The notes below the pieces were generated by a model that was given only the letters and a program-made list of their open reading frames with translations, did no database searches and was not told the DNA's origin. This document shows positions 39,405 to 49,452 of a DNA stretch of 64,000 bases, piece by piece (position 1 is the first letter of the stretch; each line of letters begins with the position of its first letter). The position numbers and the translations under genes were made by a program. The stretch lies in NCBI GenBank assembly GCA_038229715.1, contig JBBROD010000017.1, positions 1-64,000 of the forward strand. Reading direction: 5' to 3'. Origin of the DNA: JANMES01 sp038229715. GTDB lineage: Bacteria > Planctomycetota > Phycisphaerae > Tepidisphaerales > Tepidisphaeraceae.

Positions 39405-40840
39405 TATTTCTTTCCGTGCCACTGCTGGTGAAACGTTCGCCGCGCGGGTGCGGGCATGTCGCGAACCTGCGTCCAGCCCGATCCGAACAGCGGGAGCTTT
39501 CGCACCCACCCGCTGTGCACCGCCCGGCGGCGCAGATCGAACTTCTGCAGTTGCGTCATCACGTAGTACATCACGCGCGACGTCATCGTCCACGCCCAGA
39601 AGCGATAGAACGCCCGCTCGAACGGGCCGTTGAGGTGCGTGTTGACGATATCGCGCCGCAGGTTGATCAGGTGCTTAGGGATGTTGATTTTCACCGGGCA
39701 GGCTTCGTAGCACGCGCCGCACAAGCTGCTGGCCTGCGGCAAATCCTTGTAATTGCCGAGCCCCTGGAACAGCGGCGTGATCAGCGCGCCGATCGGCCCC
39801 GGGTAAACGCTGCCGTACGCGTGGCCGCCGATTTTTCGGTAGATCGGGCAGGCGTTCAGGCACGCGCCGCAGCGGATGCAACGCAAAGTCTCGCGGTATT
39901 CCTCGCTCTGCAGGATTTCGGTCCGGCCGTTGTCGATCAGGACGAGATGAAATTCCTCAGGCCCGTCCTTCTCCCCCGCCGACCTCGGCCCGCCGAAAAT
40001 GTTGTTGTAAATCGTGATCGGCTGCCCCGTCGCGCTGCGGCTGAGCAGCTTAATCATCACGGCTAAATCGCTCATGCGGGGGATGACTTTTTCAATGCCC
40101 ACGAGGCTCACCAGGATGCGCGGCGTGGTCACGCTCTGCCGCTGGTTGCCTTCATTCTCCACGCAGGCGACCAAGCCGCTCTCGGCGACTAGGAAATTCC
40201 CGCCGGTGATGCCGAAGTCGGCCTTGCGGAATTTGTCGCGAAGGTAATCGCGGGCCTGCATGGTGAGGGCTTTCGGGTCGTCGTTGTACGGCGTGCCGAA
40301 GTAGTCGGCGAACATCTTCGCGACCTGCGCCTTGTTCAGGTGCACGATCGGTGCCACCAGGTGGCTCGGCTTGTCGTGGCTGATCTGCACGATGAATTCG
40401 CCGAGATCCGTCTCGACGACATCCATGCCGGCCAGTTCCATCGCCTGTGCGAGCTCGACTTCTTCGCTCACCATCGATTTGCTTTTGATGACGCGCGTCG
40501 CGCGATTCTTGGCGGCGATGTCGAGGATGATCTGCTTGGCTTCGGCGCCGTTGGAGGCGAAGTAAACGTGCCCGCCGTTGCGCTCGACGTTGGTGACGAG
40601 CTGGTCGAGGTAGTAGTCCAGGTAATCCAACGTGTGCTGTTTGATGTCGCCGGCCAAGGTGCGGATCGCGTCAGGGTCGGGCAGATCAGTCATCCGCTGC
40701 TGCCGGCCGGTGTACTGCCGCATGACGGCGGTGTTGAGCGTGCGCTTAAGCGGCTCATTGTGCGCGGCAGCAGTCGAAGCCGTATCGAAATCGAACGGCT
40801 CGTGCGAACCAATCACGGGAAGTGAAACTGTGTCTGACAT
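39404..40840 (-). CDS. lutB: Lactate utilisation iron-sulfur protein B
   Basis: This encodes 478 aa. The LUD domain (VERNGGHVYFASNGAEAKQI, FGITGGNFLVAESGLV) is followed by two 4Fe-4S sites, CIRCGACLNACPIYRKIGG and CGACYEACPVKINIPKHL. It passes electrons from lactate oxidation towards the quinone pool or other acceptors. It lies 22 bases after lutA and shares a base with lutC. All eight cluster cysteines are present. Lactate as substrate follows from the complete lutABC set. Confidence 0.95.
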   Translation of the reverse strand: MSDTVSLPVIGSHEPFDFDTASTAAAHNEPLKRTLNTAVMRQYTGRQQRMTDLPDPDAIRTLAGDIKQHTLDYLDYYLDQLVTNVERNGGHVYFASNGAEAKQIILDIAAKNRATRVIKSKSMVSEEVELAQAMELAGMDVVETDLGEFIVQISHDKPSHLVAPIVHLNKAQVAKMFADYFGTPYNDDPKALTMQARDYLRDKFRKADFGITGGNFLVAESGLVACVENEGNQRQSVTTPRILVSLVGIEKVIPRMSDLAVMIKLLSRSATGQPITIYNNIFGGPRSAGEKDGPEEFHLVLIDNGRTEILQSEEYRETLRCIRCGACLNACPIYRKIGGHAYGSVYPGPIGALITPLFQGLGNYKDLPQASSLCGACYEACPVKINIPKHLINLRRDIVNTHLNGPFERAFYRFWAWTMTSRVMYYVMTQLQKFDLRRRAVHSGWVRKLPLFGSGWTQVRDMPAPARRTFHQQWHGKK

Positions 40841-40862
40841 ATAAGCTCAAATCTTCGTACAA

Positions 40863-41621
40863 CTACCAACCCGACAAATCCAACCCCATCGCCTCGGCGA
40901 TCACCTCGGAAATGTGCTTCACCTTCGTCGGCATGCGTTCGCGGTGGCACATGCCCGCGATGTTCATCGTGCAGCCGGCGTCGTTGCAGATGAGCGTGTC
41001 GGCCTTGGTGTCGGCGATGCACTGAACCTTGTCTTCCACGATCGCCCCGCTGATGTCCGGGTATTTCATCGCGAACGTGCCGCCGAAGCCGCAGCATTGG
41101 TCGGTTTTTTCCAGCGGGCGGAAATCCACGTTGCCGATCTGCTGCAGCAGTTTCAGGCCCTCGTCTTTCACACCGATGCCGCGCAGGTGGCAGGTGTAGT
41201 GATACGAAATGCTGCTCGATTGCGGCAGCTTCAGATCTGAGAGGTTCACCTGCAGCACCTTGTCGAGAAATTCCACGAACTCAAATGTCCTGCCGGTGAC
41301 GGCCGCCATCGAATGCTCCCAGGCGTGGTCGTGAGCGAAGAGCTGGTGGTACTGCTCGCGCACCATCGCGGTGCACGAGCCGCTGGGGGAGACGATGTAA
41401 TCGTACGGCTCGAAGATTTCGACGAACCGCTTGGCGAGTTCTTTCGCTTCCGGATGAAAGCCGTTGTTGAAGAACGGCTGGCCGCAGCAGGTTTGCGCCT
41501 GCGGGAATTCCACTTCGCAGCCGTAGTGCTCAAGGATCTTGGTGACGGCCACGCCGACCCGCGGGTAGAACTGATCGGTCAGGCACGTGATGAACAAAGC
41601 GACACGTCGCGTCATAGGCAA
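40863..41621 (-). CDS. lutA: Lactate utilisation protein A (CCG-domain)
   Basis: This encodes 252 aa with two CCG domains that bind iron-sulfur clusters, as in heterodisulfide reductase and glycolate oxidase GlcF: QTCCGQPFFNNGFHPE near residue 40 and QCCGFGGTFAMKYPDISGA near 190, with the third-position cysteine strands SGSCTAMVRE and CNDAGCTMN. It is the first gene of the lutABC operon. No LldP permease or GntR-type regulator is adjacent. Confidence 0.95.
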   Translation of the reverse strand: MPMTRRVALFITCLTDQFYPRVGVAVTKILEHYGCEVEFPQAQTCCGQPFFNNGFHPEAKELAKRFVEIFEPYDYIVSPSGSCTAMVREQYHQLFAHDHAWEHSMAAVTGRTFEFVEFLDKVLQVNLSDLKLPQSSSISYHYTCHLRGIGVKDEGLKLLQQIGNVDFRPLEKTDQCCGFGGTFAMKYPDISGAIVEDKVQCIADTKADTLICNDAGCTMNIAGMCHRERMPTKVKHISEVIAEAMGLDLSGW

Positions 41622-41727
41622 GCATTCTTACCTAATTGCCCGCTTGCGTCGAGTGAGTGTGAAGACGAAGAAAATCCCACTGTAATTGGCGTGCCTAAGT
41701 CCGGGAGACTGACAGGATAGAGCCTGT

Positions 41728-41777
41728 CGCTTGCGGTTTCGCAGCGTTTTGAAGGGCACGGTGCGAAACCGCAAGCG
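41728..41777. repeat. Inverted repeat between lutA and the TPR gene
   Basis: CGCTTGCGGTTTCGCA (41728-41743) pairs perfectly with TGCGAAACCGCAAGCG (41762-41777) across 18 bases. A smaller dyad GACAGG/CCTGTC precedes it at 41711-41728. It may terminate the upstream TPR transcript or be a dispersed repeat. Confidence 0.65.
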
Positions 41778-41801
41778 GAGAATCCAAAGGTCCCCCGCGG
41801 A

Positions 41802-42473
41802 CTATTCCCCAAGCGATGCGAGTCGTTGCTGCGCGTCGAAAAACGTCGGATCGAGCTCGAGCGAGCGGGTGTATTCCATCTTCGCCTGGGCGAACTTCTT
41901 CTGCTGCTCGTAGACGCTGCCGACATTGTAATGCGCCGCCGACGGGGACAGCACGGCTTCGAACTGGGCGATCGCCTCGTTGGCGTGGCCGAGGCGGGCG
42001 AGCATCAATCCGTAGTTCACGCGGCAGATCTGGCTTTTGGCTTCACGCTCGATGCCCTTCTTATATGCCGCCTCGGCGTGCTCTGGGTCGGCCATCAGTT
42101 CATAGCAGAAACCGAGATTGCCCCAACCGGCGGCGGAGTCGTTGGTGGCTTTGATGTATTTCTTCCACGCCTCGATCGCCGCAGGGTATTCCTGGCGCTG
42201 AGCGTGAAGCACGCCAAGCCGATAGAGCGACGCGGCATGTTTCGGATCAGTCTCGAGCGCTTTCTCGTACTGCGCGATCGCCATTTCAGGACGGTTGGAT
42301 CCTTCCGCCATCTGCCCTGCGGCGTAGCGCGTGTCGGCGGTGATGTCGGGATCGGTCGCCATCGTGACCTTCGCGCCGTCCGGAACGCCCGAGTGAGCGT
42401 CGTACCCTTCCTTGCCGCTGGTGCACCCGACGAGGAGGACGGCCGGGAGAAAAATCGCGAGTCGCTTGTTCAT
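41802..42473 (-). CDS. TPR lipoprotein
   Basis: This encodes 223 aa with a lipoprotein signal (LAIFLPAVLLVGC). Four to five tetratricopeptide repeats follow (IAQYEKALETDPKHAASLYR, AIEAWKKYIKATNDSAAGWG, AYKKGIEREAKSQICRVNYG and AQAKMEYTRSLELDPTFFDA), so it is a protein-protein adaptor at the outer membrane or periplasm. It is divergent from the respiratory cluster, 300 bases away. No catalytic domain. Confidence 0.85.
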   Translation of the reverse strand: MNKRLAIFLPAVLLVGCTSGKEGYDAHSGVPDGAKVTMATDPDITADTRYAAGQMAEGSNRPEMAIAQYEKALETDPKHAASLYRLGVLHAQRQEYPAAIEAWKKYIKATNDSAAGWGNLGFCYELMADPEHAEAAYKKGIEREAKSQICRVNYGLMLARLGHANEAIAQFEAVLSPSAAHYNVGSVYEQQKKFAQAKMEYTRSLELDPTFFDAQQRLASLGE

Positions 42474-42775
42474 TTTGAAAGTCCTGAAAAATTAAAGTTT
42501 CGCCGATGGCTACCCCACTTCATCGGCAAACTCGGCATGTGGACTTGGGGCTAAAGCGGTCGGCGGAATTTGCGCCTGGCGGACCGCTTGTTCCGCGATT
42601 GGCCATCCCTTATAACCTATAAACCACTTACGGTGCGGTACATGGGATGCAGGAGACACGCGTGATAAAGTACGCGAATCGCATCAGTTAAATCTGTAGG
42701 TGGCTGCGGCAATGGAGTGTGGCCGCCGGGACGGAAAACCGTCTCAGCGGATCGTTTTTTCTCGGGCGAGCAGGT
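42474..42775. other. Divergent intergenic region before the respiratory cluster
   Basis: About 300 bases separate the TPR lipoprotein and the octahaem gene. A TATAAC at about 42611, with a weak -35 before it, could serve the plus strand. No riboswitch or strong operator was recognised. The octahaem frame is open from a GTG at 42719. Confidence 0.35.
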
Positions 42776-45700
42776 ATGCCGGTCCCTACCGATACGTTCT
42801 GGAACATTTCGCGTCTCAATAAGGTCTTTGCGCTCTCTGCTTTGCTTCTGCTAGCCGTGATGGCTTGGGCAACGGCGCAGGACTTTTTCAAGGATTGGCG
42901 TGCGCCGCAGAAATCGGGCAAGGCCTGGGAGGCCGCGCTCGTCTCTGAAAAACTCATCGACCGCGCCGGCGTTGAAGCCGAAGCCGCCAAGCTGGACCGC
43001 GAAATCGCCCAAACTTCCGACAACATCAAATCAAAAGAGCCGCGCTACAAAGAACTCACCGGCACGATTGCCCACATCATGGCCGAGCAGGCGAATCTCG
43101 ACTTCCGCACCAACACGCTCAAGGCCGTCGTTGGTGAGCAGCAGAAGTATCTCGAGCAGGCCAAGACCGATCACGATGCGGCGAAAGTCAAAGAGCTCAA
43201 CGAGAAACTCGCCGAGCCGGACAAAACTCTCGCCGGTTACATCGAGCAGCAAGGCACTTACAAGGCGCAGCTGAAAGAAGCCAAGGACGACCTTGCGAAG
43301 GTGACAGCCGAACTCGACCGGATCAAGAAAGAGCGCGTCAAGAAAACCGAAGACCGCGACGCCCTGAAGAAGAAGCTCAACTCACTGGCGCCCAATACTT
43401 ATGTCGGGCGCAAGATGGAAGAAATTCGCGCGATCCCGCTTCTGCAGTTCGTGAATCCTTCGGAAAAGGTCAAGCAGCAGGTACTGCCTGATGTTTTATC
43501 CGATCTCGGCGGGTTCAAGACTGTCTCGCAGATCGACCGCTGCGTCACCTGCCATGTGAATATCGATAAGAAGGAATTCGCCGAAGACAAAATCCTCGCG
43601 TACCTCGAAGAGCAGATGGCCACCTCGCGCAAGCTGAAGCTGCCGACGGCGTTTTCCGGCAAGGCCGGCGACCCGCTCGCGACGCAGGTCAAGCCCGGCG
43701 CCGAGGCGATGCCGGAATTCTGGCTGAAGCACACGGCCATGCTCTCGCCGGATGTGATTAAGAAGCCGGGCATTTTCAATCGGCTGAAGACGATCTCAAA
43801 CACGGTCGGCAAATCGGCGACGGTAACGATCGACGGCAAACCGCTGGCGGCCTTCGTATACGCGCCTGATCCTACCAAGCCTGACGACGCCCCGAGCGTC
43901 GCGCTCGGCGATCAGCGCCGGCAGGCCGTCGCGGCGCAGTTGCTCGACGCATGGATTCGCTACTCCCCCGACGCCGACGCTGTCAGCACCGCCGGGCCGG
44001 TGACTGTGAAGATTTCCAAGGACGTCGACGAGAAAACCGCCGCCGCCCCGCGCAAGGCGGCGATGCTGGTCGCCGAAGATCTCAAGGCCTCGCTCACCGG
44101 CGGGCTTGCTTCGCAACCGCGGAAGTTGCGGCTGGTTCTCGACCGCTACCGCCGCGCGATGATCTCGGAAGTGAACGTGGCGCGCAAGGCGAGCAGCCTC
44201 ACGCTGCTCGATCTTTCGCCGGTCATGCTCGCTCACCCGCGGCTCGATCTGTACGCCGAGACCGACAGCAAGCACCCGATGGAAAAAGTCGGCTGCACGA
44301 GTTGCCACGACGGCTCGGGCATGGAAACGCGTTTCATCCTCGCCGCCCATACCGCCGAGCCGATCTGGGTCGATGATTCCACCGGCGCGCCGGTGCTCCC
44401 GCAGCAGTTGAAGTTCAGCAAGAAGCCCGAGCCGGAAAAACCGATGCTCGACAACATGCTGCACGCCGTCTACCCCGAAGACGCGATCGCGCCGATGGGC
44501 GTGGAGCCGATGCATCTGACGATGCTCGAAGCGAAGGCAGAGCCTAAAGAAGGCCCGACGACCAAGCCCACCCATGCCGAAGTCGCGATGATCCCCGAGG
44601 AAGCGCCGGCGTACACCGATCCGGTCGATTACGTCGATCCTGTCAGCGGCAAGCACGGCAAGGCTGTCTCGCAGCTGATGTACTTCAAATCCACGTACGA
44701 ATCCGAGTCCGGCCAATCGTACGAGACGACCGAGCATGACTGGGACTTCCCGATGCGTCCGCCGCAATACCTGCAGGCGAACTGCGTGCGCTGCCATACG
44801 TCCATCAATGACATTAAAGACACCGCCCCCGTTCTATACGAGGGCCGGCACTTGTTTAACACGCTCGGCTGCGTGAACTGCCATCAGATGGATTCGATCC
44901 CGACGACCGAGCAGCGTCGCGTCGGCACGGATCTGCGTCACGTGTCAGCCAAGCTATCGCCGGCGATGATCAACACGTGGATCTGGGCGCCCAAGGCGTT
45001 CCGCCCGACCACGAAGATGCCGCACTTCTTCATGCTAGAGAACAACTCCAGCGACGAAGAACTCCGCCGCACCCGTCAGGAAGCGCGGGCAATCACCGAG
45101 TACCTGATCCAGACCGCCGAGCCCCTGCCGCCCAAGCACATCGCGCCGAGCGGTCTGACCGGCAAGGTGGAAGACGGCCGCAAGGTCTTCAACTCCATCG
45201 GCTGCCTCGCGTGTCACCAGAACCTGAACGACCCCGCGGCCGGCGATCCGAAGCGCGGCGGCAAGGTCATCACGCGCGGCGAGCAGTGGATCGTGCAGGA
45301 TTTAGTCCTCGGCGGCGAGTTGCAGAAGAAGCTCACGATCGAAACCGGCAAGACCCCCGCCGCGGCGGAACTGTCGGCAGAGGCGAACAAGATCTTCGAC
45401 TCCATGAGCTACAACGAGCGACAGATTTACGCGCTCGAGCACCTCGATTCCGACCGCAACAAGACCGGCCAGGACACCTACGACGACGCCAAGCACACCG
45501 TCAAGCCCGTCTTCATGCACCACGGCCCGGAGCTTTCAGGCATCGGCACGAAGCTGCTGGCCGACCGTACGGTCGTTCAGGCCAAGGGTTGGTTGTTCGA
45601 CTGGGTGAAAGAGCCGCGCCACTACAGCGACTACACCGTCATGCCGTCATTGCGGCTGACGGATCAGCAGGCCGTCGACCTTGTCGAATATCTGCTCGAT

Positions 45701-48340
45701 CAGAAGCGAACGAACACCGCCCCGGACGATGCCTGGAAGGCATCGCTCACGGAAGTGGATTCCGCCAAGTTGATCGAGCTGACGAGCCTGTTCCTCCGTG
45801 CCCGGTTCAGCCCGCAGGTGGCCACCGCGCGGGCGGATGACATCACCGAGCTGCGCAACCTCGCCACCGATGCGCTGACGACCAGCATCACCCCCGCCGA
45901 CACCGCCAAGGCGAAAGTCGCCGAGATCGAATCCAAGCCGGGCGGTAAAGACGAGTTGCGCATGGTCTTCCTCGGCAAGAAGCTGATCACCAACTACGGC
46001 TGCATGCAGTGCCACGCGATCAACGGCATGGAGCAGGCCGCCAGCCCGTGCGCCAATCTTTCCGACTGGGGCCAGAAGCTCGTGAGCAAGCTCGACTTCG
46101 GCTACGTCGATCCGCACAAGGCCGAGCACCTGCCGCCGCAGAAGATGATGATGGTCAACGGCCTTTCCCCGCACGCGGCCGACATGACCCACCCGATGAC
46201 CGGCGCCGATTGGTCGAAGCCCATCGCCGCTGGTGTGATGGCGGCCTGGCCGGAAGTCGAGCACAGCCGCGAGAGCTGGCTCACGCACAAGCTGCAGAAC
46301 ACGCGCGTCTGGGATCGCGGCAAGCAACTCCTCGACCCCACCCGCGAATACGACAAGTCCGGCAAGATGATGACGACCGCCGACGGCTATCCGATGATCG
46401 CCGACTCCGGCAAGCCGTACGACAAAGTCAAAATGCCGACGTTCTACCTCTCCGATGAGGAGATCACCGCGCTCGTCACGTTCGTCATCAGCAATCGCGA
46501 CCGCCTGATCAGCGACAAGATGACCGCCGAGGTCGCCAGCACCACCGCCAAGCAGATCGCGCACGGGCGGTATCTCGTCACCGAGAAATTCAACTGCACG
46601 TCGTGTCACCAGATCGAGAAGAACAAGCCGCAGGTGCAGCAGTACTACGACCCTGGCAAGCTCACGGTCGATGCCCCGCCGTCTCTCCGCGGCGAAGGCA
46701 ACAAGGTGCAGTTCGCGTGGCTGTACAATTTCTTCAAGAACGTCCAGTCGCTGCGACCGGTGCTGGTGAACGGCATTCACATGCCCAGCTTCACCGCGAC
46801 CGATGAAGAATGGACTGACATCCTCGCGTACTTCAGCGACGTGTCGAACAAGGAAGCCAGAGAGCTGAAGGAAAAGATCGACCCGGTGGTGAAGTACATC
46901 GCCTCGGAGCGGCAGGCCGCCGATTCTGACGACGCTTCCGGCGACGACTGGTATCTCCAGCCGACGCTGCAGCCGAGCGTGACTTTCCTCCGCGAATGGG
47001 GATTGGAATTCAAGCAGATCGCCGAGATCGAAATCGACCCGCTGAAAAACACTCCGACGGATTTGGCGGCCGGTTACAAGAAACTCCTGTACCGCGCCCG
47101 CTTCACGCAGGATTTGTATGCGGCCTCGTTCCCATTCGTGGACACGCCGCACCCGACCGTCAGCAAGGAGCGTTTCGCACGCGGCGAAGCATTCTTCCAC
47201 GAGATGCAGTGCCTGTCGTGTCACTACCTCGGCCAGCCCGCGCCGGGCGCGGTGCCGAAAGCGCCGAACCTGAATTTGGCGCACGTTCGACTTCGTCGCG
47301 ACTGGTCGCAGCACTGGGTGCGCGAGCCGGACGTGATTCAGAAGGGAACGAGCATGCCGCAGTTCTTCAGCGGCATTAAGGTGGACAACATCCACGGCCA
47401 AACCTGGGCCCGCGCCAGCGAGTTGCCGGACGCGACAGTCGCCCGCACCGAGGCGGCGTACGGGTACACCGCCAAGGAGCAGATCGACCTGCTGTTCGAC
47501 TTCATCTACACCGCCGGCGAGACCGGTTACACCAGCGCCCCGCCGCCGCCGGGAACGCCGGCGCCGTCGATCACGATGGAGAAGAACGGCGAGATCAAGG
47601 TGCTCCCGTACGTTCCGCCGCCGCCGAAGAAGATCAGGAAAGTTGCTCCCCCGCCGGAAGCGCCGGTGAAGGCGCCGGAGACTCCCGTCGCCCCGCCGGT
47701 CGCCAAACCGACCGGAACGGTCGGCGGCAAGGTGATGTTGAAGGGCCCCGTTCCGCAGGCCGTGCCCATCGACATCAACGCCGACCAGGCGTGCGCCGCC
47801 ATGCACCCTAACGGCCTCAACGCCGAGTCCGAAGTCGTCTCCGCCAAGGGCGAAATCAGGAACGTGGTCGTCTCGGTCAGCTCAGGCTTGACCGGCCCGT
47901 TCCAGATTCCCTCGAAGCCGGCCGTACTCACGCAGAAGGGTTGCGAGTATTTCCCGCACGTGCTGCCGATCATGGTCGGGCAGAAGCTGGTCATCGCTAA
48001 CGATGACAACTTCCTGCACAACGTGCACACGCTTTCGAACGACAACCCGCCGATCAACTTCGGCCAGCCGAAAGACCCGGGCAAGGACGTCGGCGCTTTC
48101 AAAATCGCTGAAAACTTCCGCGTGAAGTGCGACGTACATCCGTGGATGGCGATGCAGATGGTGGTTTTCGACAACCCGTATTTCACCGTGACGGCCGACG
48201 ACGGCACGTTCACGCTCCCGCCGCTGCCGGCCGGCACTTACACGATCACCTTCTGGCACGAGAAATACGGCTCGCAGGAGAAGGAAGTGACCGTCGAGCC
48301 CGGGAAAAAAGCGGAACTCAATATCTCGTTCAGCCCGTAA
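42776..48340 (+). CDS. Giant octahaem cytochrome c with N-terminal anchor, coiled coil and C-terminal cupredoxin-like domain
   Basis: This encodes 1854 aa from the ATG at 42776; a GTG at 42719 would add 19 residues. One membrane helix (NKVFALSALLLLAVMAWA, 15-32) is followed by a long coiled coil (about 60-215). Eight CxxCH haem sites begin at residues 256, 507, 670, 699, 810, 1076, 1274 and 1479, so the wheel of domains is cytochrome c-like throughout. From about 1645 a cupredoxin-like domain has FLHNVH (His1748, His1751) and CDVHPWM (Cys1785), and ends in a carboxypeptidase-regulatory-like beta domain. It leads the cox cluster and probably carries electrons from a quinol-oxidising complex to the oxidase. 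No cytochrome b lies in the window. Confidence 0.85.
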   Translation: MPVPTDTFWNISRLNKVFALSALLLLAVMAWATAQDFFKDWRAPQKSGKAWEAALVSEKLIDRAGVEAEAAKLDREIAQTSDNIKSKEPRYKELTGTIAHIMAEQANLDFRTNTLKAVVGEQQKYLEQAKTDHDAAKVKELNEKLAEPDKTLAGYIEQQGTYKAQLKEAKDDLAKVTAELDRIKKERVKKTEDRDALKKKLNSLAPNTYVGRKMEEIRAIPLLQFVNPSEKVKQQVLPDVLSDLGGFKTVSQIDRCVTCHVNIDKKEFAEDKILAYLEEQMATSRKLKLPTAFSGKAGDPLATQVKPGAEAMPEFWLKHTAMLSPDVIKKPGIFNRLKTISNTVGKSATVTIDGKPLAAFVYAPDPTKPDDAPSVALGDQRRQAVAAQLLDAWIRYSPDADAVSTAGPVTVKISKDVDEKTAAAPRKAAMLVAEDLKASLTGGLASQPRKLRLVLDRYRRAMISEVNVARKASSLTLLDLSPVMLAHPRLDLYAETDSKHPMEKVGCTSCHDGSGMETRFILAAHTAEPIWVDDSTGAPVLPQQLKFSKKPEPEKPMLDNMLHAVYPEDAIAPMGVEPMHLTMLEAKAEPKEGPTTKPTHAEVAMIPEEAPAYTDPVDYVDPVSGKHGKAVSQLMYFKSTYESESGQSYETTEHDWDFPMRPPQYLQANCVRCHTSINDIKDTAPVLYEGRHLFNTLGCVNCHQMDSIPTTEQRRVGTDLRHVSAKLSPAMINTWIWAPKAFRPTTKMPHFFMLENNSSDEELRRTRQEARAITEYLIQTAEPLPPKHIAPSGLTGKVEDGRKVFNSIGCLACHQNLNDPAAGDPKRGGKVITRGEQWIVQDLVLGGELQKKLTIETGKTPAAAELSAEANKIFDSMSYNERQIYALEHLDSDRNKTGQDTYDDAKHTVKPVFMHHGPELSGIGTKLLADRTVVQAKGWLFDWVKEPRHYSDYTVMPSLRLTDQQAVDLVEYLLDQKRTNTAPDDAWKASLTEVDSAKLIELTSLFLRARFSPQVATARADDITELRNLATDALTTSITPADTAKAKVAEIESKPGGKDELRMVFLGKKLITNYGCMQCHAINGMEQAASPCANLSDWGQKLVSKLDFGYVDPHKAEHLPPQKMMMVNGLSPHAADMTHPMTGADWSKPIAAGVMAAWPEVEHSRESWLTHKLQNTRVWDRGKQLLDPTREYDKSGKMMTTADGYPMIADSGKPYDKVKMPTFYLSDEEITALVTFVISNRDRLISDKMTAEVASTTAKQIAHGRYLVTEKFNCTSCHQIEKNKPQVQQYYDPGKLTVDAPPSLRGEGNKVQFAWLYNFFKNVQSLRPVLVNGIHMPSFTATDEEWTDILAYFSDVSNKEARELKEKIDPVVKYIASERQAADSDDASGDDWYLQPTLQPSVTFLREWGLEFKQIAEIEIDPLKNTPTDLAAGYKKLLYRARFTQDLYAASFPFVDTPHPTVSKERFARGEAFFHEMQCLSCHYLGQPAPGAVPKAPNLNLAHVRLRRDWSQHWVREPDVIQKGTSMPQFFSGIKVDNIHGQTWARASELPDATVARTEAAYGYTAKEQIDLLFDFIYTAGETGYTSAPPPPGTPAPSITMEKNGEIKVLPYVPPPPKKIRKVAPPPEAPVKAPETPVAPPVAKPTGTVGGKVMLKGPVPQAVPIDINADQACAAMHPNGLNAESEVVSAKGEIRNVVVSVSSGLTGPFQIPSKPAVLTQKGCEYFPHVLPIMVGQKLVIANDDNFLHNVHTLSNDNPPINFGQPKDPGKDVGAFKIAENFRVKCDVHPWMAMQMVVFDNPYFTVTADDGTFTLPPLPAGTYTITFWHEKYGSQEKEVTVEPGKKAELNISFSP

Positions 48341-48488
48341 ATTGTCCGACCGTCCTCTTGTTGATATTTATCCGCCCGGCTTGTCATGCGGGCGCAGTTC
48401 GTTACGCTTTGCAGCTTAACTTCTCCCGAAGACGTTCTTCGGCAGGAGCATCCGAAAAAGAGGTCGTTTTGTTTCTCTGGAGGTTGAT

Positions 48489-49355
48489 ATGAACATGAAA
48501 CTATTGCTCGCGTCCTTTGCGGTTTCAACGGGTCTTTGTGCCGGCGCCATGGCGCAGGTAACCGGCAAGGTCACGCTCGACGGCAAAGCCCCCGAAATGG
48601 CCGAGATCGACATGTCCACCGTCAAGGAATGCGCCGCCCAGCACGCCGACCCGGTTCACAAGGAAACCATCGTCGCCAACGATAAAGGCGAACTCGCCAA
48701 CGTGATCGTCTCGGTCAAGAAGGAAGAAGGCGTCGACCTGCCCGGCGACATCCCGAAAACTCCCGCCGAACTCACGCAGCACGGCTGCCAGTACGTTCCG
48801 CACGTCCTGCCGGCCATGGTCGGTCAGGCCATCCTGATTAAGAACGATGACACCTTCCTGCACAACGTGCACTCGCAATCCACCGCCAACCCGTCATTCA
48901 ATTTCGGTCAGCCGAACAAGGATGACGGTAAGAAGGTCGATCCGTTCAAAGCGGTTGAAACCTTCTCCGTGAAGTGCGACGTGCACCCGTGGATGCAGGC
49001 GTGGGTTCGCGTGTTCGATCATCCGTACTTCGCCACCACCGGCGCTGACGGCACGTTCTCCATCGCCGGGCTGCCGGACGGGGATTACACGTTCGTCGCG
49101 TGGCAGGAAGAGCTGAAGGAAGTCGAAGCCAAGGGCACGGTCAAGGGCGGCAAAGCGACGGTGAACTTCACCTTCAAAGCCGCCGACGCCGCAGCGCCGG
49201 CGAACAAGGATTTCAAGGAAATCGTCGTGAAGGCATCGACGATCAGCTGCCCCGCCTGCGATAAGCCGGCGGAAACCAAAGTCGCCGACAAAAACACCGA
49301 GAAGAACGCCGACAAGAACGACAAGGCCATCGGCCCGCAGGCCGAAGCGAACTAG
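48489..49355 (+). CDS. Periplasmic cupredoxin-like protein
   Basis: This encodes 288 aa with a signal peptide (ASFAVSTGLCAGAMA) and GGAGG six bases before the ATG. It repeats the C-terminal domain of the octahaem protein: TQHGCQYVPHVLPAMVGQ, DTFLHNVHSQS and VKCDVHPWMQAW, followed by a regulatory-like beta domain (GTFSIAGLPDGDYTFVAW). His and Cys-x-x-His-x-x-Met would make a blue-copper-type site. A charged tail with one CxxC (ISCPACDK) and a lysine/asparagine run follows. It lies between the octahaem gene and coxB, so an electron-shuttle or copper-carrier role is likely. Confidence 0.75.
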   Translation: MNMKLLLASFAVSTGLCAGAMAQVTGKVTLDGKAPEMAEIDMSTVKECAAQHADPVHKETIVANDKGELANVIVSVKKEEGVDLPGDIPKTPAELTQHGCQYVPHVLPAMVGQAILIKNDDTFLHNVHSQSTANPSFNFGQPNKDDGKKVDPFKAVETFSVKCDVHPWMQAWVRVFDHPYFATTGADGTFSIAGLPDGDYTFVAWQEELKEVEAKGTVKGGKATVNFTFKAADAAAPANKDFKEIVVKASTISCPACDKPAETKVADKNTEKNADKNDKAIGPQAEAN

Positions 49356-49452
49356 TCTCTCGCTGAAACAATCGGGCGCGCCCGCTGAACAAGTGGGCGT
49401 CGCTCTTTGCAGTTTGATCGACCCGATTTGATCTACCCTGTGTTGGGATGGA

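Noticed and set aside
45647..47806. 719-aa minus-strand frame
   Set aside because: Antisense to the octahaem gene whose CxxCH sites are all in frame on the plus strand.
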